Below are positions 15,906 through 22,827 of a stretch of 34,104 nt of DNA, one piece after another (positions within the stretch are counted from its first letter, which is position 1; each line of letters starts with the position of its first letter). Both the position numbers and the translations under genes were made by a program. The notes beneath the pieces are model-generated. The model made no database searches, was not told the DNA's origin, and saw only the letters and a program-made list of their open reading frames with translations. The stretch is from a virus: positions 1 to 34,104 of IMG/VR virus record IMGVR_UViG_3300030090_001386; one strand, given 5' to 3'.

Positions 15906-15933
15906 TTTATTTACTCCATTTATTATTTATAAG

Positions 15934-15974
15934 TGGGTAGGGGTGGAATCGAACCACCCAAAAACCATTTACCC
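15934..15974 (-). other. tRNA acceptor/T-arm mimic
   Basis: The minus strand contains a canonical T-arm: GGTGG, loop TTCGATT, CCACC, followed by CCTACCC and A, as at a tRNA 3' end without encoded CCA. Ten bases before the T-arm, GGGTA can pair with TACCC, giving an acceptor-like helix with no D or anticodon arms. No full tRNA fits upstream. It may be a captured tRNA end, an att core or a tRNA-like RNA. Confidence 0.55.
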
Positions 15975-15986
15975 AAGTTGAAACGC

Positions 15987-16382
15987 TTATTTAGTAATTT
16001 TATCTAAAAAATAACCAAGTAAATTTTTATATGCGTTTACTCTTTTTTCATACGTTGTAGAGTTCATTTGATTCATTTGTGAAGCTAAATTATCAAACGT
16101 TTTTGTTGTTTCATAATCTATTCTCTTTCCTATTGGGCTATACCCTGTAGATATAATATATGTTTGATTATTGTGTTCAAATTCGTAGTAGTCACATGAC
16201 CAACCATTTACACCGCAAGAATATGCGAATGCATTTTCAAACCTTAATAAGTGCTGTAAATCACAATAACCTACAGAAAATAAATTGTCTGGATGTACAT
16301 TGTCTCTGATTTGTTTTTTTGTTGTTTTTATTTTCACTTTTTTTGTCCTTTTTTTGTTGTTAAATAAATTTTGAAAAGTCAT
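15987..16382 (-). CDS. Conserved-looking hypothetical protein, 131 aa
   Basis: A basic N-terminus (1-25) is followed by a globular part with AYSCGVNGWSCDYYEFEHNN and YIISTGYSPIGKRI, then a helical tail. The G-W-x-C-D-Y-Y and T-G-Y-x-P-x-G elements look like a family motif that I have seen in phages without a function. Its start overlaps the papain-like gene by 23 bases. The tRNA-like element lies directly after its stop. Confidence 0.55.
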   Translation of the reverse strand: MTFQNLFNNKKRTKKVKIKTTKKQIRDNVHPDNLFSVGYCDLQHLLRFENAFAYSCGVNGWSCDYYEFEHNNQTYIISTGYSPIGKRIDYETTKTFDNLASQMNQMNSTTYEKRVNAYKNLLGYFLDKITK

Positions 16383-16878
16383 GTTTAGGACTTTTTACGT
16401 CCTTAAAAACTTTTTTCCTTTTTTCAATTTTCCATATCTCAAAAATTCTCATTTGCCTGTTAACGCTCCAATCCTGTACAGCCCCATTTTTGACCGCCAA
16501 CACATGCCTCCTAATTCCGAAAATATAATCTCCTTTAGGTAAATAGTCCCTAAAATTATTAATTGTTAAAGCTGACTTTGACCGCAAAAAACAAAGGGGT
16601 TGCTCTTTTTTCTTTTCATCTAAAAAAGCGTATTTCTCATTTCTATAATAAAGTTTATAAGTGGTAACTTTAAAGCCTTTTAATTTTCCCATTTCATGGT
16701 ATGCTTGATCGATTTTACCCCATGACAAACCTTTTCCATTTACACGCCCTTTAGATTTTAAAAAAGAATGTGCTTCCTTGTAATCAATTTCAAAGGCAAT
16801 CGAACAAGCAATTACAGTGCAACAATTCGTATCCCCTTTGTAGGCTATCCTTGATATATCTTTGAATGTATTTTTCAT
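16360..16878 (-). CDS. Papain-like cysteine-peptidase-fold protein (putative)
   Basis: This 172-aa protein has GDTNCCTVIA with Cys 19/20 near the N-terminus. It has RRHVLAV with His 125 after a strand, and Asp 136 (AVQDW): the Cys-His-Asp order of papain-fold peptidases and transglutaminase-like proteins. It may process a phage or host protein, or be inactive. The frame runs to 16977, but I place the start at 16878: AAGGA lies seven bases upstream and a terminator lies just before it. Residues 157-164 (VFKDVKSP) near the end come from a diverged dispersed-palindrome copy. Confidence 0.5.
   Translation of the reverse strand: MKNTFKDISRIAYKGDTNCCTVIACSIAFEIDYKEAHSFLKSKGRVNGKGLSWGKIDQAYHEMGKLKGFKVTTYKLYYRNEKYAFLDEKKKEQPLCFLRSKSALTINNFRDYLPKGDYIFGIRRHVLAVKNGAVQDWSVNRQMRIFEIWKIEKRKKVFKDVKSPKHDFSKFI
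16392..16409 (-). repeat. Dispersed palindrome copy 4 (one mismatch, inside papain-like gene)
   Basis: Sense sequence TTTTTAAGGACGTAAAAA differs from the others by one base (T to G). It is read in the same frame, giving VFKDVKSP 16 residues before the end of the protein. Confidence 0.85.
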
Positions 16879-16895
16879 GTTAAGTCCTTTTACCC

Positions 16896-16927
16896 AAAAA
16901 CCCCCGCTATATGAGCGAGGGTTTTTT
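16896..16927 (-). terminator. Rho-independent terminator, leftward (possibly both directions)
   Basis: In the leftward RNA an A-run precedes CCCTCGCT, loop CATAT, and AGCGGGGG, then UUUUU. The eight-base stem includes one G-U pair in this direction but a C-A mismatch in the other, so leftward activity is more likely. It follows the first gene of the early operon and precedes all the others. Confidence 0.8.
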
Positions 16928-16942
16928 ATTGGGCGGTTTGGT

Positions 16943-17518
16943 TTATATTTCTTCGATTCCTCTTTCAATATTGTCAATGGTTGCCTTTAATAGGTCAAAT
17001 TCGTAAAAAGTTAATTCTTTAGCATCTGCCTTAGTTCCTCTGAATAACTGATTCTTTTTCTGGGATCGCATCCATTTCGCCAATTCCTGTGCCAAAGAAA
17101 GATCTTTCTTTTCTTTCTTTTCCATTAACACAACCCTGTAAGAGCCTAGATCAGATTCATTATAGTTGTGTATGTATCTACCATCTTTATTTTCAACCAT
17201 AGATTTATTTACTTTTTTAACGCTCATTAATAGGAAAGAAGCATCCTCTCCAAGTAACTGTTCTTGCGTTGGCTTTTCCTTAATAAGAGTCTGGAGAGAC
17301 TTTCCGACAAACCTTTTAACATCCGCTTTCATTTCTTCATCATCTGATGCCAATATTTTGTCAATGGTTTTTGTGATTTGAGTTTGGTTATTTTCGTCAG
17401 CGTTGCAGACATCTGCAATAATTATTGGAGTAATTTGATCAATTTTACCTTGAAGTGAACAACCAATTTCAAACACTTCGTTGATTTGTTTTTTAGTGGG
17501 TTTTTTAAATTTTTCCAT
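16943..17518 (-). CDS. First early gene, unknown 191-aa protein
   Basis: A charged, mostly helical protein with many Lys and Glu; no motif recognised. The start at 17518 is chosen because AAAGGA lies eight bases before it; an in-frame ATG at 17569 has no such site and would overlap the promoter. The gene lies right behind the leftward promoter and just before a strong terminator, a position occupied in lambda by the antiterminator N; whether it acts so is speculation. Abundant Lys and the SQKKNQLFRG segment could fit nucleic acid binding. Confidence 0.6.
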   Translation of the reverse strand: MEKFKKPTKKQINEVFEIGCSLQGKIDQITPIIIADVCNADENNQTQITKTIDKILASDDEEMKADVKRFVGKSLQTLIKEKPTQEQLLGEDASFLLMSVKKVNKSMVENKDGRYIHNYNESDLGSYRVVLMEKKEKKDLSLAQELAKWMRSQKKNQLFRGTKADAKELTFYEFDLLKATIDNIERGIEEI

Positions 17519-17551
17519 TTTCGTTATCCTTTCGTTAATTGTTATGATTGA

Positions 17552-17580
17552 ATGTAACCAGATGAACAAATACGAGTCAA
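17552..17580 (-). promoter_or_regulatory. Leftward sigma70-type promoter
   Basis: TTGACT, 17-base spacer, TTACAT on the minus strand, reading toward the early operon; the start codon lies about 30 bases downstream of the -10. It shares its surroundings (ATTGACT-S-GTATT ... TACATTC) with the rightward promoter at 17970. Confidence 0.65.
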
Positions 17581-17969
17581 TGTTTTTTTTATGCTCCTTA
17601 AAAAGTTTTTTTAGTTGTATATAGATAAGGAGTAACTACACATTAAATTTCGGCTGATTCAATCACAAAAACTACAATGAGTCTCAGAGCCTCAAAACAA
17701 GTGTTTAAAGGAATCTTTTCATGTAATCGATAGTAAGTACCAAAAAAGCATTTTACAGCCATTTAAGGGCATTCTACAGCTTCACCCTCTAAAGAACGCT
17801 CAAAACGATCCTCATACAACAAAACAACCATTAAAACAAGTATTTTCTAATTTTTTAGCAATCTTTTAATTAGAGTAATTGAACCAATGTCAAGAAGTTT
17901 TTGAATTTAATTTGCCTATACAACCAACCTACCCACAAAATCAAGAACTATTTTAAAAAAAGAATTTCA

Positions 17970-17998
17970 TTGACTGGTATTGTGAATTATTAGTACAT
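17970..17998 (+). promoter_or_regulatory. Rightward promoter matching the leftward one
   Basis: TTGACT, 17-base spacer, GTACAT. Outside the consensus hexamers it shares GGTATT-type spacer sequence and TACATTC with the leftward promoter, so the pair may be co-regulated. It would drive the small terminase or a leader RNA. Confidence 0.5.
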
Positions 17999-18230
17999 TC
18001 CGCCTTTTTTTATTTTTTTTAAAAAAAACCTTGATAGTATGGGGCGGATAGGTTAAATTTGGTTGGTGTTAATCGCTGTTCCCCTCAAAATAAACAATAT
18101 TAAAGTCTATGGGGATTTTATAAAAAAAAATTGAAAAGAAAATCCATATAAAGCTAACGCTTTATTGTTGTATATAGTATAGTAGTAGTAGTGCCTTATA
18201 GTAAATCAGCTCCGATGTTTTAAAAAACTC

Positions 18231-18260
18231 TTGTATAAAAGTCCAAAAGTCCACTATAAT
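18231..18260 (+). promoter_or_regulatory. Promoter of the small terminase gene
   Basis: TTGTAT, 18-base spacer, TATAAT. The spacer is largely two tandem copies of AAAAGTCC (18237-18252), a likely operator; AAGTCC is also the core of the dispersed palindrome on that strand. The gene starts about 29 bases after the -10. Confidence 0.6.
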
Positions 18261-18288
18261 ATACCATCAAATTATAAAAGGATACATT

Positions 18289-18936
18289 ATGAGTCTTAAT
18301 CTTCCAGATAAATGGAAACCAGAAAAAGCATTAGCAGTAGAAATACTCGTATCAAAGCCAGAAACTAGCATCGTATCTGTAGCAGAAAAGGTTGGGGTAT
18401 CTAAGGCTACGATACACAACTGGATGAAAGATCCAGAGTTTGTAGAGGTGTTCTACCAGAAGTATATGGTTACTTTTGGAGCAAAGTTGCCCAATATATT
18501 AAATAGTATGATCAGAGAGGCAGAGGCAGGTAATGTTCAAGCAGGAAGGTTAGTTTTAGAACACTCTGGAAAGTTAATAAAACGAGTAGAAGTGGCAAAC
18601 CATAAAAGTCCATTTGAGAAATTTCTACATTCAGACTCTTCAAAACTTAAAGAAGTAGATGTTGTAGATGCAGAATTTGAAGAAGCAGAAGTAGAAGTTT
18701 TGCCCCAAAGACCTTTTATCCCAAAAAAACAAAAAACAAAAACACAGATTATTAAAGAAAGCAAGAAAAGAGATGCTAAGAATAAAAAAAGAAGAGAAGC
18801 AAGGAACTGGAGATTAAGGGCAGAAAAAGTAGGAGTAGAAAGACCAGAAAGAGGCAGGCAAACTCCATTACAAAGAAAGAAATGGCAAGAAAAAGTTATT
18901 AACAGAGAAAAGGCACTCAATATAAAGCCAAAGTAA
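18289..18936 (+). CDS. terS: Terminase small subunit
   Basis: This 215-aa protein has an N-terminal helix-turn-helix (about 26-50, SIVSVAEKVGVSKATIHNWM) of the kind that recognises the packaging site. A helical oligomerisation region (about 55-95), an acidic linker and a very basic Lys/Arg-rich C-terminus (about 140-215) follow. It would bind phage DNA and deliver it to the large subunit. AAAGGA lies 7 bases before the ATG. Unusually, it is on the opposite strand from the large subunit and about 3.8 kb from its start. Confidence 0.75.
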   Translation: MSLNLPDKWKPEKALAVEILVSKPETSIVSVAEKVGVSKATIHNWMKDPEFVEVFYQKYMVTFGAKLPNILNSMIREAEAGNVQAGRLVLEHSGKLIKRVEVANHKSPFEKFLHSDSSKLKEVDVVDAEFEEAEVEVLPQRPFIPKKQKTKTQIIKESKKRDAKNKKRREARNWRLRAEKVGVERPERGRQTPLQRKKWQEKVINREKALNIKPK

Positions 18937-18938
18937 AC

Positions 18939-18954
18939 ACATTTTATAAAATGT
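18939..18954. terminator. Palindrome between convergent genes (weak terminator)
   Basis: The perfect 16-base palindrome ACATTTTATAAAATGT is followed on the plus strand by a T-rich run. It lies between the small terminase stop and the convergent zinc-ribbon gene. The A/T-rich stem is weak, so a protein-binding site is an alternative. Confidence 0.4.
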
Positions 18955-19104
18955 TTATTTTGGAGTTTCTTTTTTAACGTATCTTTTAACATTAAATGTT
19001 TTGCATTCTGGGCATTGCTCTTCTTTGGCAAGATTAGAGCCTAATATTTCCCAGAGCCAGTTGCACTCCATACATAGACAGATCAGAATAGAAAATTGTT
19101 TCAT
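18955..19104 (-). CDS. Small zinc-ribbon protein, 49 aa
   Basis: CLCMEC (Cys 9, 11, 14) and CPEC (31, 34) form a zinc ribbon; the tail is basic (VKRYVKKE). The ATG overlaps the stop of the MuF-like gene (ATGA), so it is the last gene of the packaging operon. Function unknown; a head or packaging accessory role is possible. Confidence 0.6.
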   Translation of the reverse strand: MKQFSILICLCMECNWLWEILGSNLAKEEQCPECKTFNVKRYVKKETPK

Positions 19105-19574
19105 AATTTAATAATATCATCTGTCTCAAAACCTTCTGGCATTAATTGACAGTAACAATAATCTCTGCATAAACTCCATCCACTACTGGGCAATCCTCTT
19201 GATTCCCATCCTTCAATAGTATCTATCTCCCCAGCTCTACTTTTACAATCACTACATACATTTTTAGAGATTGCTACCCATCTTAACTTTTGCCCCATTG
19301 GTCTTGATCTGCGGAATGCTTGATTAATGCCTCCAATAACTCTTCGTTTAAAGGAGTTTCGTAATTCTCCGAAGATTCTTCCGTTGTTGTTAAAGTCTTG
19401 GCTAAGAACCCCAATAATTGATTGTTCATTAAGACCACTTTCTCTAAACGTCTCAATTTCTCCTCTAAGTCTTTCTGCGAAGATTGTGATGTCGTAAGAT
19501 ATTCTAAGAGCAACTGCACTAAGTAATTTTCTATCTCTCTCATCTAAAGTTTCCTTATTATTTTCTGAGGGCAT
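19101..19574 (-). CDS. Head morphogenesis protein, MuF-like
   Basis: In this 157-aa protein the C-terminal half has the Mu gpF signature: CSDC (107-110), W-x3-G-L-P (123-129), then C136, C140 and C142 in an order C-R-D-Y-C-Y-C-Q-L-x-P. MuF proteins are minor head proteins associated with the portal. This one is short, with only a helical N-terminus before the domain. It follows the portal block in the same operon, as is usual. Confidence 0.75.
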   Translation of the reverse strand: MPSENNKETLDERDRKLLSAVALRISYDITIFAERLRGEIETFRESGLNEQSIIGVLSQDFNNNGRIFGELRNSFKRRVIGGINQAFRRSRPMGQKLRWVAISKNVCSDCKSRAGEIDTIEGWESRGLPSSGWSLCRDYCYCQLMPEGFETDDIIKL

Positions 19575-19983
19575 TTCTAAAATCTTTCATAAATTTCTCA
19601 TTGATTCTTTTTAAATTTTTTAAACCTGTACTAATAAATTTTCTAGCTGGAACTTTTTTATTAGGTATCATTGAATTAGACTTGGTTTGAAAACCTTTGT
19701 TATGCAGTACACCATAGTATTTCATAACCAGCATAGTTCCATCTTTTCTAATGCTATTGTATAAAGCTCCACTTGCCTTTAATGGGGGACTTAATGGTTG
19801 ATCTCTTAAAAATCGTATAGCTTTAGTTGAATCTTCTAAGTCTGGAGATAAGCCAGAGTCAATATTGCTTTTTGACTGTTTAGCTGATCCTTCAGCATAA
19901 TTTTGTAAATAATTATTTTGCAACTGAACAATACTTTTAGATAGTTTGCCAAAATCAAAATTAGTTTCTATCTTCAATTCCAT
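19558..19983 (-). CDS. Virion morphogenesis / HK97 gp10-like protein
   Basis: This 141-aa protein contains S-G-A-L-Y-N-S-I-R, a Y-Y-G-V-L-H-N-K-G segment, and KVPARKFI. These elements (G-x-L-x-N-S-I, H-x-x-G, V-P-A-R-x-F-I) are the signature I associate with the Mu gpG / gp10-like head-tail joining family. AAGGAG lies seven bases before the ATG. It overlaps its neighbours by 17 and 23 bases. Confidence 0.65.
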   Translation of the reverse strand: MELKIETNFDFGKLSKSIVQLQNNYLQNYAEGSAKQSKSNIDSGLSPDLEDSTKAIRFLRDQPLSPPLKASGALYNSIRKDGTMLVMKYYGVLHNKGFQTKSNSMIPNKKVPARKFISTGLKNLKRINEKFMKDFRNALRK

Positions 19984-20188
19984 CCCAAAACTCCTTCCCC
20001 AATGCTTTAGACTCTAAATACTTATCTATGTTATCTTTTACAATTCTATTTGCTTGGCTTTCTGCCCATTTAATAGGATCTTTAATGATTTCTTTGATAT
20101 TGCCCTCAAATTCAAATTCAATATCATTTATTTTATCGAGCTTATTGACGTAATTCAGTAAATATTGATTGGCTGTTTTCTTGTTCAT
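19961..20188 (-). CDS. Hypothetical protein, 75 aa
   Basis: A small charged helical protein between portal and gp10-like genes; CGGAGAG precedes the ATG. It overlaps the portal end by 47 bases. It may be a head accessory protein; no motif visible. Confidence 0.55.
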   Translation of the reverse strand: MNKKTANQYLLNYVNKLDKINDIEFEFEGNIKEIIKDPIKWAESQANRIVKDNIDKYLESKALGKEFWDGIEDRN

Positions 20189-21431
20189 TTACTCTCCGAT
20201 TTTCATCTATGATTTTTTGAGCTTGTTTAATGGTTAGGTCTTTATTTTCACGAGCCATAACTTTTGCTCTAGTGGTTAAGTTGTTTTTTATATCAAATTC
20301 ATCTTTCAATATTTGATCTTGAACTGTTTTTGGGTATTCAACCTCTTGAAAATCTACTCCAAAGTCTCCAGAAATATCAATTCCATTATACTCCGCAATA
20401 GTTTGCTCTATTTGAAAGAAAGACTGTTCGTACATTCTCCACAAAGCAATATCATCATAATAGTCTTCTTTTCTTTCCATATCTTTTATCATTAGTGATA
20501 TACCACTAGGAACTTCTCCACCCGATTCTGCCCATTGCATCCACAAATGATTGTTAGATGCTACAAGTTCTATCTGGAATTTAATATTGTTTATGGCATC
20601 TTCTATGTTACCATCTGGACTTGTTATATTGTATGCTCCTTCTTCTCCCATATCTAGTATTGTATTTGATCCTGCTCTTAACATACTTTGATCTGCTCTT
20701 AGTCCAGTAACCCACGGCTGTCCAAACATATTGAATCTCATTCCAAGATTCATTTCAGTCAAAGCTATATTCACTTGCTCATTGCAATTTACAATATCAG
20801 ATGCCCCCTCTACATAAAAAGAATCTATCTGATCTTCTCTATGTGTAAATACAAATGGCAATATTCCGTAAGGATTTTCTAGCTCTTCTAGTATTTTGCC
20901 ATCCTCATCCATAATACCATACTTTTCTGTATCCCAGTATTCCCATTGTAAATTATCTGTGTTTGACAAGTCTGATGTTTTGTTTAGAAGGGGATACACA
21001 ATTCCTGTTGGTGCAAAAGGATCGTTGTCGAAATATACCTCAAAATAATAAATAGGTCTGTACTCAAAAAAATCACCCATCCAATAAACACGATTAGCAA
21101 TACTACCTAATAACCTAGTCATTCTTTCAGAGTGTTTCATACGAACATCTTTTCTAGGTATTAAAGATAAGTACCTTTCTGGATTGTTTGATACATTTCG
21201 TTTAGCACCCAGACTGTATATTCTACTTATTTTATTAATAAACTTTCTGGTAAAATTAGTTAAGCTAGGAGGAATTTCAGAAAAAGCATCTCCGCTAAAA
21301 TAATTATTAATATATTGCTCTGTTGAAACACCAGAGTAATAATCTAAGTGTTTTCTGATCTCATTTCTTCTGCCATGAGACATCATTAACTTAGTTTCCA
21401 TCAATTTATCTTTTAACATTTTTTCAATCAT
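20142..21431 (-). CDS. Portal protein
   Basis: This 429-aa protein has a helical N-terminus and a long alpha/beta body containing YYFEVYFDND and YGILPFVFTHRED. An extended helical segment (about 215-330, NCNEQVNIALTEMNLGMRFNM) is where the stem and clip of portals lie, and the C-terminus is charged. It is translated in overlap with the large terminase (4 bases) and followed by morphogenesis proteins, the canonical portal position. The portal forms the ring through which DNA enters and leaves the head. Confidence 0.8.
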   Translation of the reverse strand: MIEKMLKDKLMETKLMMSHGRRNEIRKHLDYYSGVSTEQYINNYFSGDAFSEIPPSLTNFTRKFINKISRIYSLGAKRNVSNNPERYLSLIPRKDVRMKHSERMTRLLGSIANRVYWMGDFFEYRPIYYFEVYFDNDPFAPTGIVYPLLNKTSDLSNTDNLQWEYWDTEKYGIMDEDGKILEELENPYGILPFVFTHREDQIDSFYVEGASDIVNCNEQVNIALTEMNLGMRFNMFGQPWVTGLRADQSMLRAGSNTILDMGEEGAYNITSPDGNIEDAINNIKFQIELVASNNHLWMQWAESGGEVPSGISLMIKDMERKEDYYDDIALWRMYEQSFFQIEQTIAEYNGIDISGDFGVDFQEVEYPKTVQDQILKDEFDIKNNLTTRAKVMARENKDLTIKQAQKIIDENRRVNEQENSQSIFTELRQ

Positions 21432-22741
21432 CTTTGAATCCTTTTCATTTCTTGATTTCTCATTGGGAATCTATTTAAAATAAAATACCTAAAAGCATCG
21501 TTCCCGTGATCATGGAAACCATCTTTAAAGGGTTCTTCTTTTATTGGTTTTCCATCTTCTGCCTCTGGATACCTATATTCTTCAAAATCTTCAATTATTT
21601 CAACGCATTTGCTATCTACATGGACTCTTCTTACACCATCGGCACTTTCAAAAAATCCTCTAGTATAAGAAACACTATTTACTATATTTCTACTAATCCT
21701 ATCTCTTGTGGATAAAACTCTGATACCACTTCTTCTAAATATCTCCATATCTCCTGCTCCAGACTGTCCTTGAACATTTGATCCTGCTGGATCTCCATAG
21801 TAAGACATTATCGGGTATCCTTTTGTTTTAATCATTTTGATTAAATCTTCTGTTTTAATATTTTTTTTATGTAAAATAGAATCAAATATTTTGATATGCT
21901 CTATCTCCCCATCCCAATAAGTTTGTAAAAATAAAACTGCTGGCTGTCTGTAGCCAAAGTCTATAGAGCAATAAGTAGGCAAATCTGGATCGTATGGGAA
22001 GTCTCCTGTATCTTGTTCTCGGTTAAAGTTCCAAACTTTTCCCTCAAAAACAGAAAACTCTGCACCAAATTCTTGGGCAAAAAGTTCTTTGGACATATTT
22101 CGCTTTCTTTCGATTATAGCTGGATCTTCTATGCCCAATGGAAACTCATATTGATTAATCCAAGAAGGAGAAGTATGGTTTTCCCATAATGGATCTTCAT
22201 TACCAAGTTTAAATAAATCATAAATCCAATTTCTTCCTTCTGGTGTTGTAATAAAAATAACCTTTCCTTTTCTTCCAGATACAGATGGGGATAAATACAT
22301 ATCCCATATTTTTTTATTCATTTTGGCAACTTCATCAATTACCAATAGGTCTAAACCTTCCCCGACCAAACTTGAAGGATTATCAGCAGACATTCCCTCA
22401 ACAGTAGTCCCCCACTTAAATCGAATATACATATCTTTCTCAGATGCTTTATCAATATCGTCTGGATGCCCTATTACCATCCTTTGCCAGATTTCTCTAA
22501 AAATTAATCTAGCTTTTTTGTAGGACATTCCAACAACCCATATTCTTTTATTAGGTTGTGAGGCTACATAAGTGGCTTCCATTGCACTTGCCCAAGTCTT
22601 GCCAAACCTTCTACCACAAACAACAACTTGAAACCTAGCATCATGTTTTACAGGGTAGTGCAAAGGTAGTTGCCCATTGTGAGGTTTGTACCCTAAATAT
22701 TCAAACCACTTTTTCTTAAATTCGTAATTTTTTTCTTGCAT
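21428..22741 (-). CDS. terL: Terminase large subunit
   Basis: This 437-aa protein has the ATPase motifs CGRRFGKT (Walker A, 42-49), LLVIDE (Walker B, 132-137) and ITTPEG (coupling, 164-169). A nuclease domain follows with CSIDFGYRQP (D261), YYGDPAGSN (about 317-325) and GFHDHGNDAF near the C-terminus. It is the packaging motor and cuts concatemers. The start ATG has only a weak ribosome site. The gene lies on the minus strand, opposite to the small subunit and the capsid genes. Confidence 0.92.
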   Translation of the reverse strand: MQEKNYEFKKKWFEYLGYKPHNGQLPLHYPVKHDARFQVVVCGRRFGKTWASAMEATYVASQPNKRIWVVGMSYKKARLIFREIWQRMVIGHPDDIDKASEKDMYIRFKWGTTVEGMSADNPSSLVGEGLDLLVIDEVAKMNKKIWDMYLSPSVSGRKGKVIFITTPEGRNWIYDLFKLGNEDPLWENHTSPSWINQYEFPLGIEDPAIIERKRNMSKELFAQEFGAEFSVFEGKVWNFNREQDTGDFPYDPDLPTYCSIDFGYRQPAVLFLQTYWDGEIEHIKIFDSILHKKNIKTEDLIKMIKTKGYPIMSYYGDPAGSNVQGQSGAGDMEIFRRSGIRVLSTRDRISRNIVNSVSYTRGFFESADGVRRVHVDSKCVEIIEDFEEYRYPEAEDGKPIKEEPFKDGFHDHGNDAFRYFILNRFPMRNQEMKRIQR

Positions 22742-22827
22742 TAGCGTACTTTACTAACTTACATTATGATATATCTTTAATGCAAGATGTATTCTTGCAT
22801 ATTTAATAACTCACTCAAGAGGTAAAA
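22742..22827. promoter_or_regulatory. Divergent promoter region, terminase versus scaffold
   Basis: 86 bases between two divergent operons. TATGAT at 22765-22770 is a possible rightward -10 without a convincing -35. A perfect operator-like palindrome follows. Weak promoter matches suggest that late transcription may need an activator or altered polymerase. Confidence 0.45.
22780..22800. promoter_or_regulatory. Operator-like inverted repeat
   Basis: ATGCAAGA and TCTTGCAT are perfect 8-base arms with a 5-base spacer (TGTAT), just downstream of the possible -10. A third half-site, TCTTGCAT, lies at 22734-22741 over the large terminase start. It could be a regulator site or an RNA hairpin in the scaffold leader. 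Confidence 0.55.

Larger units (their letters stand above)
17519..18288. other. Non-coding control region between divergent operons
   Basis: This 770-base, very AT-rich stretch holds no credible gene. It contains a leftward promoter, two rightward promoter candidates and a variant of the dispersed palindrome (17586-17604). It also has a direct repeat pair GCATTTTACAGC / GCATTCTACAGC (17748-17759, 17769-17780, 21-base period), a T8A8 palindrome (18013-18028), a small hairpin (18148-18165) and the repeat GTTGTATATAG (17614, 18167). It could host early regulation or a second origin. Confidence 0.65.

Noticed and set aside
15934-16009. A complete tRNA gene ending at 15934
   Set aside because: The T-arm and 3' end are good, but no D-arm, anticodon arm or full 7-bp acceptor can be found in the required distance; the upstream bases belong to the end of a coding gene.
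18537-19031. 164-aa frame on the minus strand
   Set aside because: It lies opposite the small terminase gene, has a compositionally odd Ser/Phe/Leu-rich translation and no ribosome site; a shadow of the real gene.
19283-19543. 86-aa frame on the minus strand
   Set aside because: Same strand as, and out of frame with, the MuF-like gene, whose Cys motif and overlaps are convincing.
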